DNA of 60,000 nucleotides, taken from assembly GCF_963678635.1 (NCBI RefSeq), contig NC_087071.1, forward strand, positions 10,217,842 to 10,277,841, in the 5' to 3' direction. The notes below the pieces were generated by a model. The model saw only the letters and a list, made by a program, of their open reading frames with translations, did no database searches and was not told where the DNA came from. Every line of letters begins with the position of its first letter. Position 1 is the stretch's first letter. Source of the DNA: Symsagittifera roscoffensis (lineage: Eukaryota; Xenacoelomorpha; Acoela; Convolutidae). A program made the position numbers and the translations under genes. Shown in pieces: positions 48,642 to 58,145 of the stretch.

Positions 48642-51600
48642 TTATAAGTCCAATGGTTTTGTATGAATTCCATCATCTTGCACTTGTCTTTTAGGATAAA
48701 AATAACTTAGTCCTTTCTTTGTCTGTTCATATGTAGCAACCATATGATTTATAGTTCTGAATCCTCTATTAGTAGATGTAAGATTAATTGCTTCATCAAG
48801 CACTCTCCTGTATTTTGACATGGGACCGTCTCCAGAATCTTCTAGAACCCGTTGATTCAATCCTTTGCTGCTAAATTTGAATTTGTCTGACTTGTTGTCA
48901 TAGCAGCAATATGTCTTACTACATAAACAGAGCGTTTCTGTGCACCTAAATTCTTCTTTGAAAAGTCCCGGCTCCCGCTTATCATGTTTTTTATGGATAC
49001 TACAACACGTTCGAGGAAAGAAATTAGATTTTGCATCCGCCTTGAAGGAATCTCTGCAATCACTCTCCCTCATTTTTTCCCAAGCAGCTCTCTTATCTGG
49101 TTGGATGCAATCGTACAAATTTTCTTCTGCAAGTGCCAAGTAAAGTGAGTCTGTTCAAATTTATTCACATCACAGAACTTGTCAAAGAAGTTATAGTAGA
49201 GTTCTAACATTCTCAGTTTTGCATACTGAAGTATGAAAAAACCAACAATGATGGGTTCTCTGTGCTCAATGGTTGACTTCAATAACTCCATCTCATATAA
49301 GTCCTTCTCAACTGTGTTAAGTCTCTTAAACAGTGGTTCATTGACTGCCTTATGAGTTTTTTCATCGTTGAGTTATTTTGTGATTGTGTGTCTCGATCTA
49401 TCCATGATCTGATATCCATAGGAGGAATTACCCAAGAGCTTCATTGTTTCTGCTACAACTCCTGACAAAGGGTTTTCATCTCCTTCTCTTCTTGCATCAA
49501 CCACCGATTGAACGAAATTATTGAAACACTTCCGAGGAGAATATTGAACAAATCGGTAAATTTTGGTGCACTGTAATCCAAGTTCCATATAAAAGTTGAA
49601 GAGAGGAGTTATAACTGTTCCATTTTCCAGCTTGAAACTAGATATCAACATTCTCTGAGGATGCTTTAACATTTCGTTCTCGATCGCATAGTTTTTCATG
49701 TAATCTCCAATATCATCTCTTCCGACCTCAGTATTTTTGAAAATTGGAGGAAAATTCGCAAATTTTGATTTCAGTTCATCTGGAACAACTAAGTCGCACT
49801 GAACGTAACCAAAAAGAGATCCATCTTTTATCTTTGCTAGAAGAGAGTCTGTAGAAAGGGGTCTTTTGTAGGGAAAGTGGGTTCTGACGTGATTTTTGAT
49901 CTTTTCATCGGTTTTGAAACTTTCCCACCAGTCACACTCCCACATTTCTTCCACTTTGTATCCTTTCTCTTTAATGTATTCTCGTCGCATAACATCCATT
50001 TCTCTCTTCTTGTTTCCTCGCTCAATATCCTGTTCTGTTAAGGAGGGACGAACTTCTTGACAAGAACAAAAGTGATAGTAGCATCCCATTGCCTCGAATA
50101 CTGTTTTACAGTGATCACAATAACCGTCCACATTAAAACATTCAATTTTCTTCTGTTTTCCAGATGTAAAAAAGCTCTCAATTTTACATTCTGGTCTTGA
50201 TTCTTGATAGAAAGACATGACCATATTCTCAAAGTTGCGAGTTCGATTAAGTCTAGCCTTGAATTTCTGCATATCATTGTCAAACTCCCATCTCGTGTAC
50301 AGTCCTGTTGGCATATCTTGACACATTGAATAGGGGTAAAGCTGGCTCGCATCAATTCCAACGATTGACTTACAAATATTTGATGAATATCTGATAAAAG
50401 TTTCGTCTACAACAGCTTTTCGAGTGAACACAATCGAAGGCCCACCGGTCATGTCTCCTCGTATTTTTTCACACAAGTCTTTATCACTTTCGCAAAATGG
50501 ATAAAACTTGTAATTTGTAGATTTGTGTAGACAAATGTTTGCTAGATTTGGAAGTGTGCATCCAAATTTTAACATATCTATCCCTTGTTATGATAAAACT
50601 GAATCATTTTTTGCATTGCTTCTAGGGTTGGAACTACATCTTTGTTGTTGTACCACTGCAAAAAGTCTTTGAACACAGTCATTCCGTTTTTCTGCCAAGT
50701 TTGTTGTAAGTAACTGTAATTATCTAGTCCAGATGGGGGTACAGTCTTGGTTTGAAGCTTTTTCAGTGCTTGCTGTTCCTCAAACCCACTTTTTCTAAGC
50801 TTCTCATAATCAATGAAATCTTTGTCTAGAGGATTGTTGTTTCTAAGTTTACTGAAAAATGCTTCATATGGGGGCAGTCCTGGAAAATCAAGTTTGTCAG
50901 GGTTGTCAAACCACTCATAAGGAAAGAATCCTTTTGTTTCACTAGCTTTATAAGCTTTGAGAAAAGAGTCCAGAGTTGTTGCTCCACCCAGAATTTTCAT
51001 AATGTCAAGAAATTGTACATCTCCAAACTTGAAAGATATAAAATCATTTGCTTTTTTGATAACGGATGTTTCTTGTTCTTTATCGCGACTTAAATAAGGA
51101 ATTAAGTATGATTTGATCAAATTCAAATCATATCTACCGCTGTTAAATCCAAAAACAGGTAAAGTATTTACATATCTCTCCAGATGTTGTTGAAAATCAA
51201 TGAGTTGATTTTTCTGAATTCGCAAGAATTGTGTTGACATATCTGCTTCTTCCGAATCTTCAATGCATTCGTCTTCATACTCGAACTTATTACTTGAAAA
51301 AATTTTACTACGTTCGTTCAGTTGATCAAAGATCTTTTTCATTCTTTCATTGACAGCTCTTTCAATATCTTGAAATTTTGTTCTCATCTCCAGCTTACTT
51401 TTCTCAGCCAACAGCTCGAGTTTGCTTACAAAATCAATAATCAAGTTCTGTGGATCCTTGTTGTACAAATAGATGGGATCATCAATCAGATTTGATGATA
51501 TAGAGACTGAAATGGGGACATGTTTTCCAATCCAGGTAGTAGTCTGCGTCTCTTTTAGTTCCTCTGTAGGAACACAAATCGATTCAAAATAGAAAATTGC

Positions 51601-52960
51601 TAGGTTATTAAAAAGTTTGTTATCTTCAGAAACTGGAAGATTGAATCCCTCTAGCTTTTCAAACCAGGTTTCGCGAAGTTCATACACGTTCTTTGGGTAA
51701 ATATGTCTCACTCGGTCCTTACATCTCAGGAGATGCTGATGAAGTGGTCTGATTTGTGGAAAAAAGTGTCACAACTAGGGCATCGAAAGCACTTGAAGAA
51801 ACTATCTATATCATTTGTATGAATGATATGATTGTTAAATCTCAGTAGCTTAACTGTTTTATCGAATCTTCCGATACTTCTTCGAGCTAGTTCTCCTACA
51901 TATTCTCCTTCTTGGATATCGAAATCGTATATAAAAATGTTTCTTTGCACAATTTCCTCGACAACAGGCAAGTCTCCTACAGAAACTCCACGAAAATTTG
52001 TAGGATCATAACTAGATTTTGATATAAAATCTGTAAAGTATCTAGAAGTGTGAGAGTCGAGATCATTATGTCCGTTCATGTACATTGCCAATGATCTTTG
52101 TAAGGTTCCTTGTTTTTGTTAGATAAAAGACAATTCACTTGCGTATGTCGTAATAAAGGTTCGGGTAAGACAGAGTCCGGACATCCCATGGGGATGTTTT
52201 TCAGCAAAGCAGCAAAAATTGTAACGTTAGTAATCAACTTGAATCTCCATTTTGTGTTTTGGCGTTCTTGCGTACATTGCTCCAGAATCTCAAATTTTTC
52301 TACTTTTACTTGGATTGTTATCAAATCCGCTTTCGTACAAAGTAAGTGGGATTTTTCAAACAGAGTATTGTTTTCATGGGCGTAGAAATATCGATATTCA
52401 CCAGTCTCAAAATTTTGAAGAACAAAACCCAGAGCAATGTTGATTTTGGCTGCAGAATCGAGCTTGTTGAAGACTTCTTCAAGGTTCTCGTTAATTATTT
52501 TAGTATCTAACTTGGATATTTGGAAGTTAAATACCTTATTTCTCCCATTTTCCATCTCCGTATCCACCAGAAAATGTTGACATGCACCAAGTTCCTCCTT
52601 CACTTTTTCACCATCTTCCCCCTCATCCTCCACAATTTTGTTCAAGTCGGCTACCGTATCACTTGGCTTCCGTTGTTTCGCTCCATGTTCCTTTCTCCGA
52701 TGTTGCTGGAGAGAGTAGTAACTCGGGAACTCTTGCTCACAAGAAGAACACACCGTTAATTGCTTGGAACTTGCTGGAACATGTTTCTTAGCAACATGAT
52801 AGTTCATCTCGTCCTTGTTCTTTGTATAAAAATGACATTTGGAACACTTATGTTCCTCCTGCTTTTCACATCTTTTTTGATGTCTGGCAGCGTTTTTTTG
52901 AGTAAACATGTTTCCGCAGTCCTCACAATTGACTTTCTCATTTCGGTTAAGTGCAGGCAT
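48642..52960 (-). pseudogene. Protein-primed family B DNA polymerase with C2H2 fingers (five breaks)
   Basis: About 1430 codons from ATG 52960. The N-terminus has three C2H2-type fingers (CEDCGNMFTQKNAARHQKRC, CSKCHFYTKNKDEMNYH, CSSCEQEFPSYYSLQQH). The exonuclease domain shows FESICVPTEE (ExoI), FGFNSGRYDLNLIK (ExoII) and WYNNKDVVPT (ExoIII). The polymerase domain shows GIDASQLYPY (motif A) and KLLGNSSYGY (motif B). Breaks: frameshift near 52090, frameshift near 51745, frameshift near 50580, in-frame TAA at 49373, and frameshift near 49150 beside motif C (TDSLY at 49140-49154), where the usual first Asp of DTD is missing. The ExoI position that is normally Asp is Tyr. Segments between breaks are well preserved. 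It would replicate the element's linear DNA. A 73-base 5' UTR intron precedes it. Confidence 0.9.
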
Positions 52961-52963
52961 TAT

Positions 52964-53036
52964 CTAAAAATAATTGGGACTTTTGAAATGTTCCAAATTT
53001 AAAAACCTAAAGTACCAATTGAATGAAAATACTTAC
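52964..53036 (-). other. Predicted 5' UTR intron of the polymerase gene
   Basis: On the minus strand a consensus donor GTAAGT begins at 53036 and an acceptor ending TTTTTAG is at 52964, giving a 73-base intron. The spliced exon resumes four bases before the ATG. This shows the transcript is made and processed in the nucleus. Confidence 0.6.
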
Positions 53037-53088
53037 TTTTCGTGAAGTAACGAAATGTTAAATTTGAAGTAAAATTCAATTGACTGTT

Positions 53089-53417
53089 TCTGATTGGCAA
53101 ACAAAATGAATGATTTAACCCAATAAATTAAGTGTATTTATACTATCAATGACGCCTACGCAATTATCCTTTTACGGTAATGACGTCAATCTTTGAAAAG
53201 AAGTGACGTCACCGCCTACGCATTTTTCCTTTTATGGTAATGACGTCATTCTATATTTAGAAGTGACGTATCACCAATGCAATTTTCTTTTTATGGTAAT
53301 GACGACATTCTATGAATAGAAGTGACGTCAACGCCCACGCAATTTTTCTTTTTATGGTAAGGACGTCATTCCTTTGAAAATTCTAGAATTTTCCAGAAAA
53401 ATTTTCAACCAATCAGA
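53089..53417. promoter_or_regulatory. Divergent promoter with CRE/CArG tandem repeats
   Basis: Four units of about 60 bases (first CRE of each at 53181, 53241, 53300, 53361). Each carries a CArG-like word (ccttttatgg at 53228 is perfect; others are ccttttacgg and ctttttatgg), then a CRE (TGACGTCA perfect at 53181, 53204, 53241, 53323; imperfect at 53264, 53300, 53361). Exact inverted CCAAT boxes flank the array (tctgattgg 53089-53097, ccaatcaga 53409-53417). A TATAAATA box for the polymerase side lies on the minus strand at 53142-53135. Family knowledge: CRE binds CREB/ATF and CArG binds SRF in animals. Control by these factors is inferred. Confidence 0.7.
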
Positions 53418-53469
53418 ACTAAGAAGTTTCTAGTCATAACTTTGGATCCAAAATTTTCATTTTTGAAGA

Positions 53470-53785
53470 ATGTCAATTAAAAAGCATTTGAACTTCCTCG
53501 AATTACTCTATAAGAAGAAAGAAAATATTCCGTGTGATTTCCTTATTGATGAAATAGATGTAGATTCTTACTTTTTTTTACAATTTTTTGGACGTTTATA
53601 TTGTCCAAAATAGAGTTCTCCGGCTAAGTAAAGGTCTCTTTAGAGAAACTTACTCAATCAAAGTGTTTATTTTTGATCCACATATTGCGTATCAAAGCTA
53701 TAAACTTACTGCTGAGTTACACTTGACTAGAAAAGAAATTTTATTCATTTTAGAAAACTTGAAGTTAATAAAAAAGTTACGATAA
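53470..53785 (+). pseudogene. Small unknown ORF, frameshifted
   Basis: First rightward gene after the promoter. The frame from ATG 53470 is open for 45 codons (MSIKKHLNFLELLYKKKEN) and stops at TAG near 53610; overlapping sequence in another frame is open to 53785 and rich in Leu, Ile and Lys. The change follows two T-runs, suggesting one original ~100-aa protein with a frameshift. No known domain was recognised. Immediate position beside the promoter suggests an early gene. Confidence 0.4.
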
Positions 53786-53789
53786 TATT

Positions 53790-54014
53790 TCAAAGACTCT
53801 TTTTATTCCATACCCAACTCCCAAACTTGTCAAAACTCCCCAGCAAAGTTCTTTATTCCTCCATTTTTTTAAGGACTTTCAAAGTTCAAAATCTTGCTTG
53901 ATCAGGTTCGGTATCAGATTTCCAGAGATTTGCATTGAAAAACTCATCAACTTTGAGTTATCATCTCAAATCTACATCAAAATTAAAGAACTTGAATATC
54001 TGCTGAAAAATTAG
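53790..54014 (+). pseudogene. Possible relative of the preceding small ORF, degraded
   Basis: An open stretch ending at TAG 54014 reads CLIRFGIRFPEICIEKLI and then a Leu/Ile/Lys-rich end (IKIKELEYLLKN) similar in pattern to the end of the 53470-53785 ORF (ILFILENLKLIKKL). It has no start codon in frame and a T7 run may have shifted it. Weak evidence; a tandem duplication is one explanation. Confidence 0.25.
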
Positions 54015-54055
54015 CATTTTCTTATCGATTATATACAAAAAAGTCAGTTAACTTG

Positions 54056-54205
54056 ATGAGAAGACTTGTAGAGATGCTACTTTTATTAATTTTTTTTCTT
54101 TTGTTACTTATATCGGCAATATTTTTTATTTTTACAGCAAACAACTTTTGGTCATTTATTTTTGCGATTGATTTGCGTACATTTTTACTTTTTTGGAAGA
54201 CTTAA
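54056..54205 (+). CDS. 49-aa single-span membrane peptide
   Basis: An intact short frame, ATG 54056 to TAA 54205. After MRRLVEM comes an uninterrupted hydrophobic run of about 20 residues (LLLLIFFLLLLISAIFFIF), then a less hydrophobic aromatic tail. This is a clear transmembrane helix with a positively charged N-terminal side. Small membrane peptides of unknown function are common in DNA viruses and virus-like elements. No family was assigned. Confidence 0.5.
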   Translation: MRRLVEMLLLLIFFLLLLISAIFFIFTANNFWSFIFAIDLRTFLLFWKT

Positions 54206-54219
54206 GTCCTTAAAAGGAT

Positions 54220-54590
54220 CTTCTGATTGGATACAACAACTTGAACAAAAATGAACATTTTTGTGATTGGAAACGACAATGTGTAAAATGGAGCTTTGTC
54301 TCCAATTGGACACGAGTTTTCTATAAGAATTCCATAAAAGGAAACTAAAATCTGATCGGACACGACTACAATCCAAATAAGGAAAACTCATTCTGATTGG
54401 TTAAACCCACACATTCCAGTTGAAGGTACCACTTTCTCTTAACTAAAAATCATTCTATTTTCAATCCAACTACCGTCAACTACCTCCTCTCTCAGCTCTA
54501 AATGCAATAGTTTCAACTTAACTACCGGCAACTTTCTCCCTCTCTACTGTAAATCTTGTTTTTACTCATTTACGTAACTTATTGCTCAAA
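54220..54590 (+). promoter_or_regulatory. Putative promoter with five ATTGG repeats and pyrimidine-rich duplication
   Basis: gattgg or close variants occur at 54225, 54265, 54305, 54354 (gatcgg) and 54395, spaced 40-49 bases, several followed by a/c-a-c-g-a. Inverted CCAAT (ATTGG) is a possible NF-Y site. Downstream, an about 50-base block (caactaccgtcaactacctc) is duplicated at 54465-54560 and ends near the ATG at 54591, possibly an initiator region. Confidence 0.45.
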
Positions 54591-55073
54591 ATGATCTTAT
54601 CAGTACAAAACAACAAACTTATGTTCTCGGTGGAACTTTCGGCTGATTTAGTACAAATCCAAGTGCGAGAAACAGTTTGTGGAGTTTTTCTGGCACGAAT
54701 GGACATCCCAATCCAAGTGTGGCATATGGTGGAGGTGATGCGCAGGGATTTCAACGAACATCATATAACGCAAGTACCTCCTACAGAGAATCAACTTGGA
54801 GAAATGCAAATGATGGAGGAAGTGGCCGAGCATGTGGGAATGAACTATCCCGAAATTCCTGACTCTAGATATGTGGCCCAACCATTCGACGATTTCCTCT
54901 TTCCCTGGGAAGAAGGATCTGTGGACAACCCAATTAGCATCGAAGAGGATGAGGGGTTCTCTGAGCCAAGATCTCCAGTCAGCGAACCACCAGTGATGGA
55001 GGCAAGACCAGCTTTTCGCTCCATTGAGAACTTGCAAAATTCTCCAGCTGCTCGACAGCTCTTTGATTTGTAA
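54591..55073 (+). CDS. Acidic unknown protein, 160 aa
   Basis: Intact frame from ATG 54591 to TAA 55073. The first half is moderately hydrophobic and folded-looking (KLMFSVELSADLVQIQV, CGVFLARMDIPIQVWHMVE). The second half is acidic and Pro/Ser-rich (FDDFLFPWEEGSV, PISIEEDEGFSEPRSP), resembling a transactivation or adaptor tail. No known family recognised and no LxCxE motif. Base composition is clearly more balanced than in neighbouring DNA, supporting real coding. AATAAA overlaps the stop (55073-55078), followed by a GT-rich stretch. Confidence 0.65.
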   Translation: MILSVQNNKLMFSVELSADLVQIQVRETVCGVFLARMDIPIQVWHMVEVMRRDFNEHHITQVPPTENQLGEMQMMEEVAEHVGMNYPEIPDSRYVAQPFDDFLFPWEEGSVDNPISIEEDEGFSEPRSPVSEPPVMEARPAFRSIENLQNSPAARQLFDL

Positions 55074-55078
55074 ATAAA
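55073..55078 (+). terminator. Polyadenylation signal overlapping the stop codon
   Basis: AATAAA begins at the last base of the TAA stop of the 160-aa gene; tgtgctttgt follows at about 55093. Overlap of stop and poly(A) signal is typical of very compact viral genomes. Confidence 0.55.
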
Positions 55079-55159
55079 TTGGCTACTGTCTTGTGCTTTG
55101 TAATTTAATTTCTTTGTATCTAGTATATTTATTTTCAAGAGATAGGAACAAAGAGATCA

Positions 55160-55810
55160 TAGAAAAATTTATTAAGAAATTTCAATGGTAAAAACTTGTT
55201 AAAATTGAAACTAATTATGCATCTGGTAAATACTTTTATAGAATTTTGTTAGAAAGATGGCAAAAACATTAAACCAATTTTTGCAAGCATGTTAAAAACT
55301 TTACATTAATTTTTACACCATGCAAAACTTTTTATAATTTGTTTGGCACACTTGTTAAAAAAATCAAAGAAAATTTCGCAAATTAAGAAAAATTTCATTA
55401 AATATTTTCGCATTTTAAAGAAAACTGAAAGAGGATTTTCTTACACATTTAATAATAAAAGAAAATAAAAATCTTTTCATTTTCAAAAGGAAAAACAATG
55501 TATTAAGATAGGGAATAGCACTCAAAGTCAGCAACTATGAAAAATTTTTAGCATTAATTTAATAAGTTTTTTACAATAAAATTTTGCAATTTTTGCATAT
55601 GAATAAGAAAAAATAAGTTAGATTTTTGCATTTGTTTTCAAAAAAACCACGAAAAAAACTTGCATCTAACACAAAAATTTGTTGAAAATTTTTGCACACT
55701 TGTTGAAAAAACCAAAACAGTTTTTGCATCTTGTACAAAAAATTAATTAAATTTTTCCAAACGTGTTGAAAAAATCAAACCAAAATTTGCATCTTGCTAA
55801 AAAACTCTTG
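55160..55810. repeat. Degenerate AT-rich tandem repeat
   Basis: Variants of cttgttgaaaaaatcaaa and aatttttgcat recur about every 50-60 bases (for example at 55270, 55349, 55690, 55757). It lies between the 160-aa gene and the leftward ORF. No coding frame. Confidence 0.5.
55498..55518. repeat. ATGTATTAAGATA motif, site 3
   Basis: atgtattaagatagggaata, inside the Polinton-like element, matching the words at 37647 and 48290. Confidence 0.5.
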
Positions 55811-55854
55811 ATTTAAATAAAAACAATTTTGAAAAGATTTTTATTAACAAATAG

Positions 55855-56450
55855 TCAATTATTAATAGAAAAATTGATACGCTCACTATTTACGGTACCA
55901 AAACCATCAATAAAACAATCAACAATTTTCAACAAGTCAGTCTCATACTTTGAGTTTTGAACTTTTTGAATCCTTTCCAAAAAAAGCTGATCCAAGAGTC
56001 TGAGTGGACTCAAGCTTCTGAGCAGAACTGAGATAAGGTCTTTTGAATTTTTTTCGCAGCAGTCGTTTGTTTGCAACACTGGGTAATTTTTCCGGTATTC
56101 TACATTTCAAGTTGTGTTCGACTGCACGATTCAATTTATTGAAAACTTCACCTCTTGATGAAATAATATTGAAATAAAATCTGTATTTGTATAAAGTATA
56201 TATACAGTTAACAATTTGATAAGTGAAATGATATTTATCTAATCTTTGCAAAATCTGATCGAGCGATGATCCGATTAATACTAAGTGAAATTTGCAATTT
56301 GCAATATAAGAATGATGAATGGTTAGATACACAGTAGTCTTTGGTAACAATAAATTTTTCATAAAAGTTTTCTGAGACAGAGATAAAAAGAGATTTTGCA
56401 TTGTAGTGCGAATAAAAAGTGGGATATGCTTGACACATAGCAGATGCCAT
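55855..56450 (-). pseudogene. Unknown leftward ORF in three frames
   Basis: Starts at ATG 56450 (MASAMCQAYPTFYSHYNAK), continues in a second frame (56401-55943; YLTIHHSYIANCKFHLVLIG, KKFKRPYLS) and ends in a third (to TGA 55855; LLDQLFLERIQKVQN). Frame changes are near 56360 and 56010. If one gene, it encoded about 195 aa. No family recognised. It is divergent from the PC4-like gene across the promoter at 56451-56688. Confidence 0.4.
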
Positions 56451-56688
56451 CACCGATTATTTGTTGAAAATGATTTTTATCTAAATTGAATTGCTGATAT
56501 AGTAGTTCCATCACCTACGCAATGTTCATATTTGGATCATCACCTACTCATTATTCCATATAAGGTAATAATACCTTATATGGATTGTACAGTGAGTCAT
56601 CTAGATTTCCTAATTTCTATAATTTTACAAATATCATTATTTTGAAATATCTACTACTGATCAGTTGGTTCTGAATCTTAAATCAAAA
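56451..56688. promoter_or_regulatory. Divergent promoter with palindromic double CArG box
   Basis: A perfect palindrome 56556-56583 has arms ccatataaggta and taccttatatgg around ataa. Each arm contains a perfect CC(A/T)6GG box (CCATATAAGG, CCTTATATGG), the SRF-binding consensus in animals. Words cacctacgcaat and atcacctac just before it (56512-56547) echo the cgcctacgcaat units of the promoter at 53150-53340. Confidence 0.6.
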
Positions 56689-57227
56689 ATGTATTCACGA
56701 AAAGATATCCTTCCCAACTATATTGAATTTGCTAAAAACCAAAAAAGGATTGGGAGATTTTCTTGGTCCCAAAAACCCTACAACGGAAAAATTTACCTTG
56801 AACCTTGCTTCCAATTGCTAAAGAAAAATGAATCTGGACAAATCGAAAAACCCAGCAAGCCTATCTTGGGGAAAAAGAAGGGGAAAGAATATCAGCAATA
56901 CGGAATACTGTTATTCACGATGCTGAAAACCTTGGACTAGTTCCTGTATTGGAACCCTATTCTGACAAAGACTCAACCATCGAGCAGGAAATTGCGAACT
57001 GTCATGCGGTCTATGACGTAGCAACATACAAGAAGAGAAGTATGTGTGTCACAATCAAGAAGTACAGTGTGAACAAGCCACCCTACATTCAGATTCGACT
57101 TTTCACTGCAAAGGAGAACGAAGTCTTGAAGCAGGTTGTCTATGTCAACTATACTTTGAACAAATTCAAAGAACTTGCCCAAGTCTTGGGAGATTTTATG
57201 TTTGTTGAGAACTGTAATGTTCATTAA
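56689..57227 (+). pseudogene. PC4/p15-like double-domain protein, one frameshift
   Basis: From ATG 56689, the first part (to 56940) contains RIGRFSWSQKPYNGKIYLE followed by GQIEKPSKPILGKK, matching the PC4 ssDNA-binding pattern of two beta strands followed by a Lys-Pro turn. After a frameshift near 56885 the second part (56949-57227) contains MCVTIKKYSVNKPPYIQIR and a helix (YTLNKFKELAQVLG) like a second, partial PC4 fold. PC4 proteins bind ssDNA and stimulate transcription or replication. The order next to a replication polymerase fits. Assignment is by eye only. Confidence 0.45.
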
Positions 57228-57316
57228 TTTTGTTGTTGAGTGATGTTATTATAGTAATGTAATTCAAATATTCATCTTCTTGAATCATTTTTTAAAACTT
57301 CTTTGAGCTGAGCAGT

Positions 57317-57960
57317 ATGAGTTGGAACATTGGTTTTTCCAGAAATCTTGTTTTAAAGCTTCAAAATAAATTGGGACTTTTTCATTTCGTCTTACAAAAA
57401 AAGTCCCAGAAATTTTCATTAACAGTTTTGGAATCTCAAAATTGATCAAATGTGCAAGATTTGGATACAGAATCACAAATTTCTCAATTTGAGTGGACTT
57501 TGCATAATGGAAGACGAAAAATTTTTCTAAGTTATCGTTCAGATATTAAAAAAACAGATCTTATAGAGTATCGTAGAAAAGGAAACACTTGGAAGAACAA
57601 TCAGAATTTTCAGTTGGAAAAAAATTTTCAGTTGATTTTATCCCCTCAGTTTTCTCTTATGTAGTAACATTCAAAAAAACTTGTATCAATATTGACGAAT
57701 GCACTGACGTTCAGAAATTGAATGAAATTCTCAAAAATTGTGATTTGATAAAGCATGACTTTTCATCAAATACAAAAAGAAAAAATTATTTTCTTTGCAC
57801 CTGTATTGTTTTGGACCCAAACAGAAATTTGAAAGAAATGGACCAAAAATTTCCTTTTGGGGGTCTAATTGGATACGGAAATTCTTGTATGGATAACTTT
57901 TTGCAAATTCAAAAATTTTCAGACTTCATGCAATTTTACATGATGCAACTGGATCTGTGA
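57317..57960 (+). pseudogene. Unknown ~215-aa protein with a stop and a frameshift
   Basis: ATG 57317 opens a frame (MSWNIGFSRNLVLKLQNKLG) interrupted by TGA at 57443. The same frame continues (QDLDTESQISQFEWTLHNGR) to about 57610, where a shift leads into the frame ending at TGA 57960 (KTCINIDECTDVQKLNEIL, FPFGGLIGYGNSCMDNFLQI). Two lesions in one gene, both near A/T runs. No known domain recognised. Confidence 0.5.
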
Positions 57961-58083
57961 ATTCCACTACTTATAAGGGACCTGGTTATTGTTTTGTTTT
58001 ACCTAGATTTCCAAGTTCTTGTTTTCTTGGTCACGTGACTGGCTTAATCTTTTGTTTTTATGTTAAAATTTTTGCTTTATTAG

Positions 58084-58145
58084 TATATGCATTGTTCGAT
58101 TGTTAGTTATTCTAACAAAAATTTTCAGCGAAAACAGTTACCATC
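58084..58145 (+). promoter_or_regulatory. Splice acceptor upstream of the exonuclease-like gene
   Basis: attttcag at about 58124-58131 precedes the ATG 58146 by 14 bases and matches an animal 3' splice site. A possible donor is gtatat at 58084 (intron about 48 bases) or a farther upstream site. Confidence 0.4.

Noticed and set aside
48242-48642. Left terminal inverted repeat of the Polinton-like element
   Set aside because: Without the right terminus in the window there is nothing to pair it with; the ATGTATTAAGATA words also occur elsewhere and so do not define an end.
54648-55037. Minus-strand frame of 129 codons opposite the acidic protein gene
   Set aside because: Antisense of a better-supported coding frame; His/Trp-rich composition is typical of a shadow frame.
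57285-57476. Minus-strand frame of 63 codons
   Set aside because: It overlaps the plus-strand gene beginning at ATG 57317, whose frame continues past a single TGA into longer coding sequence.
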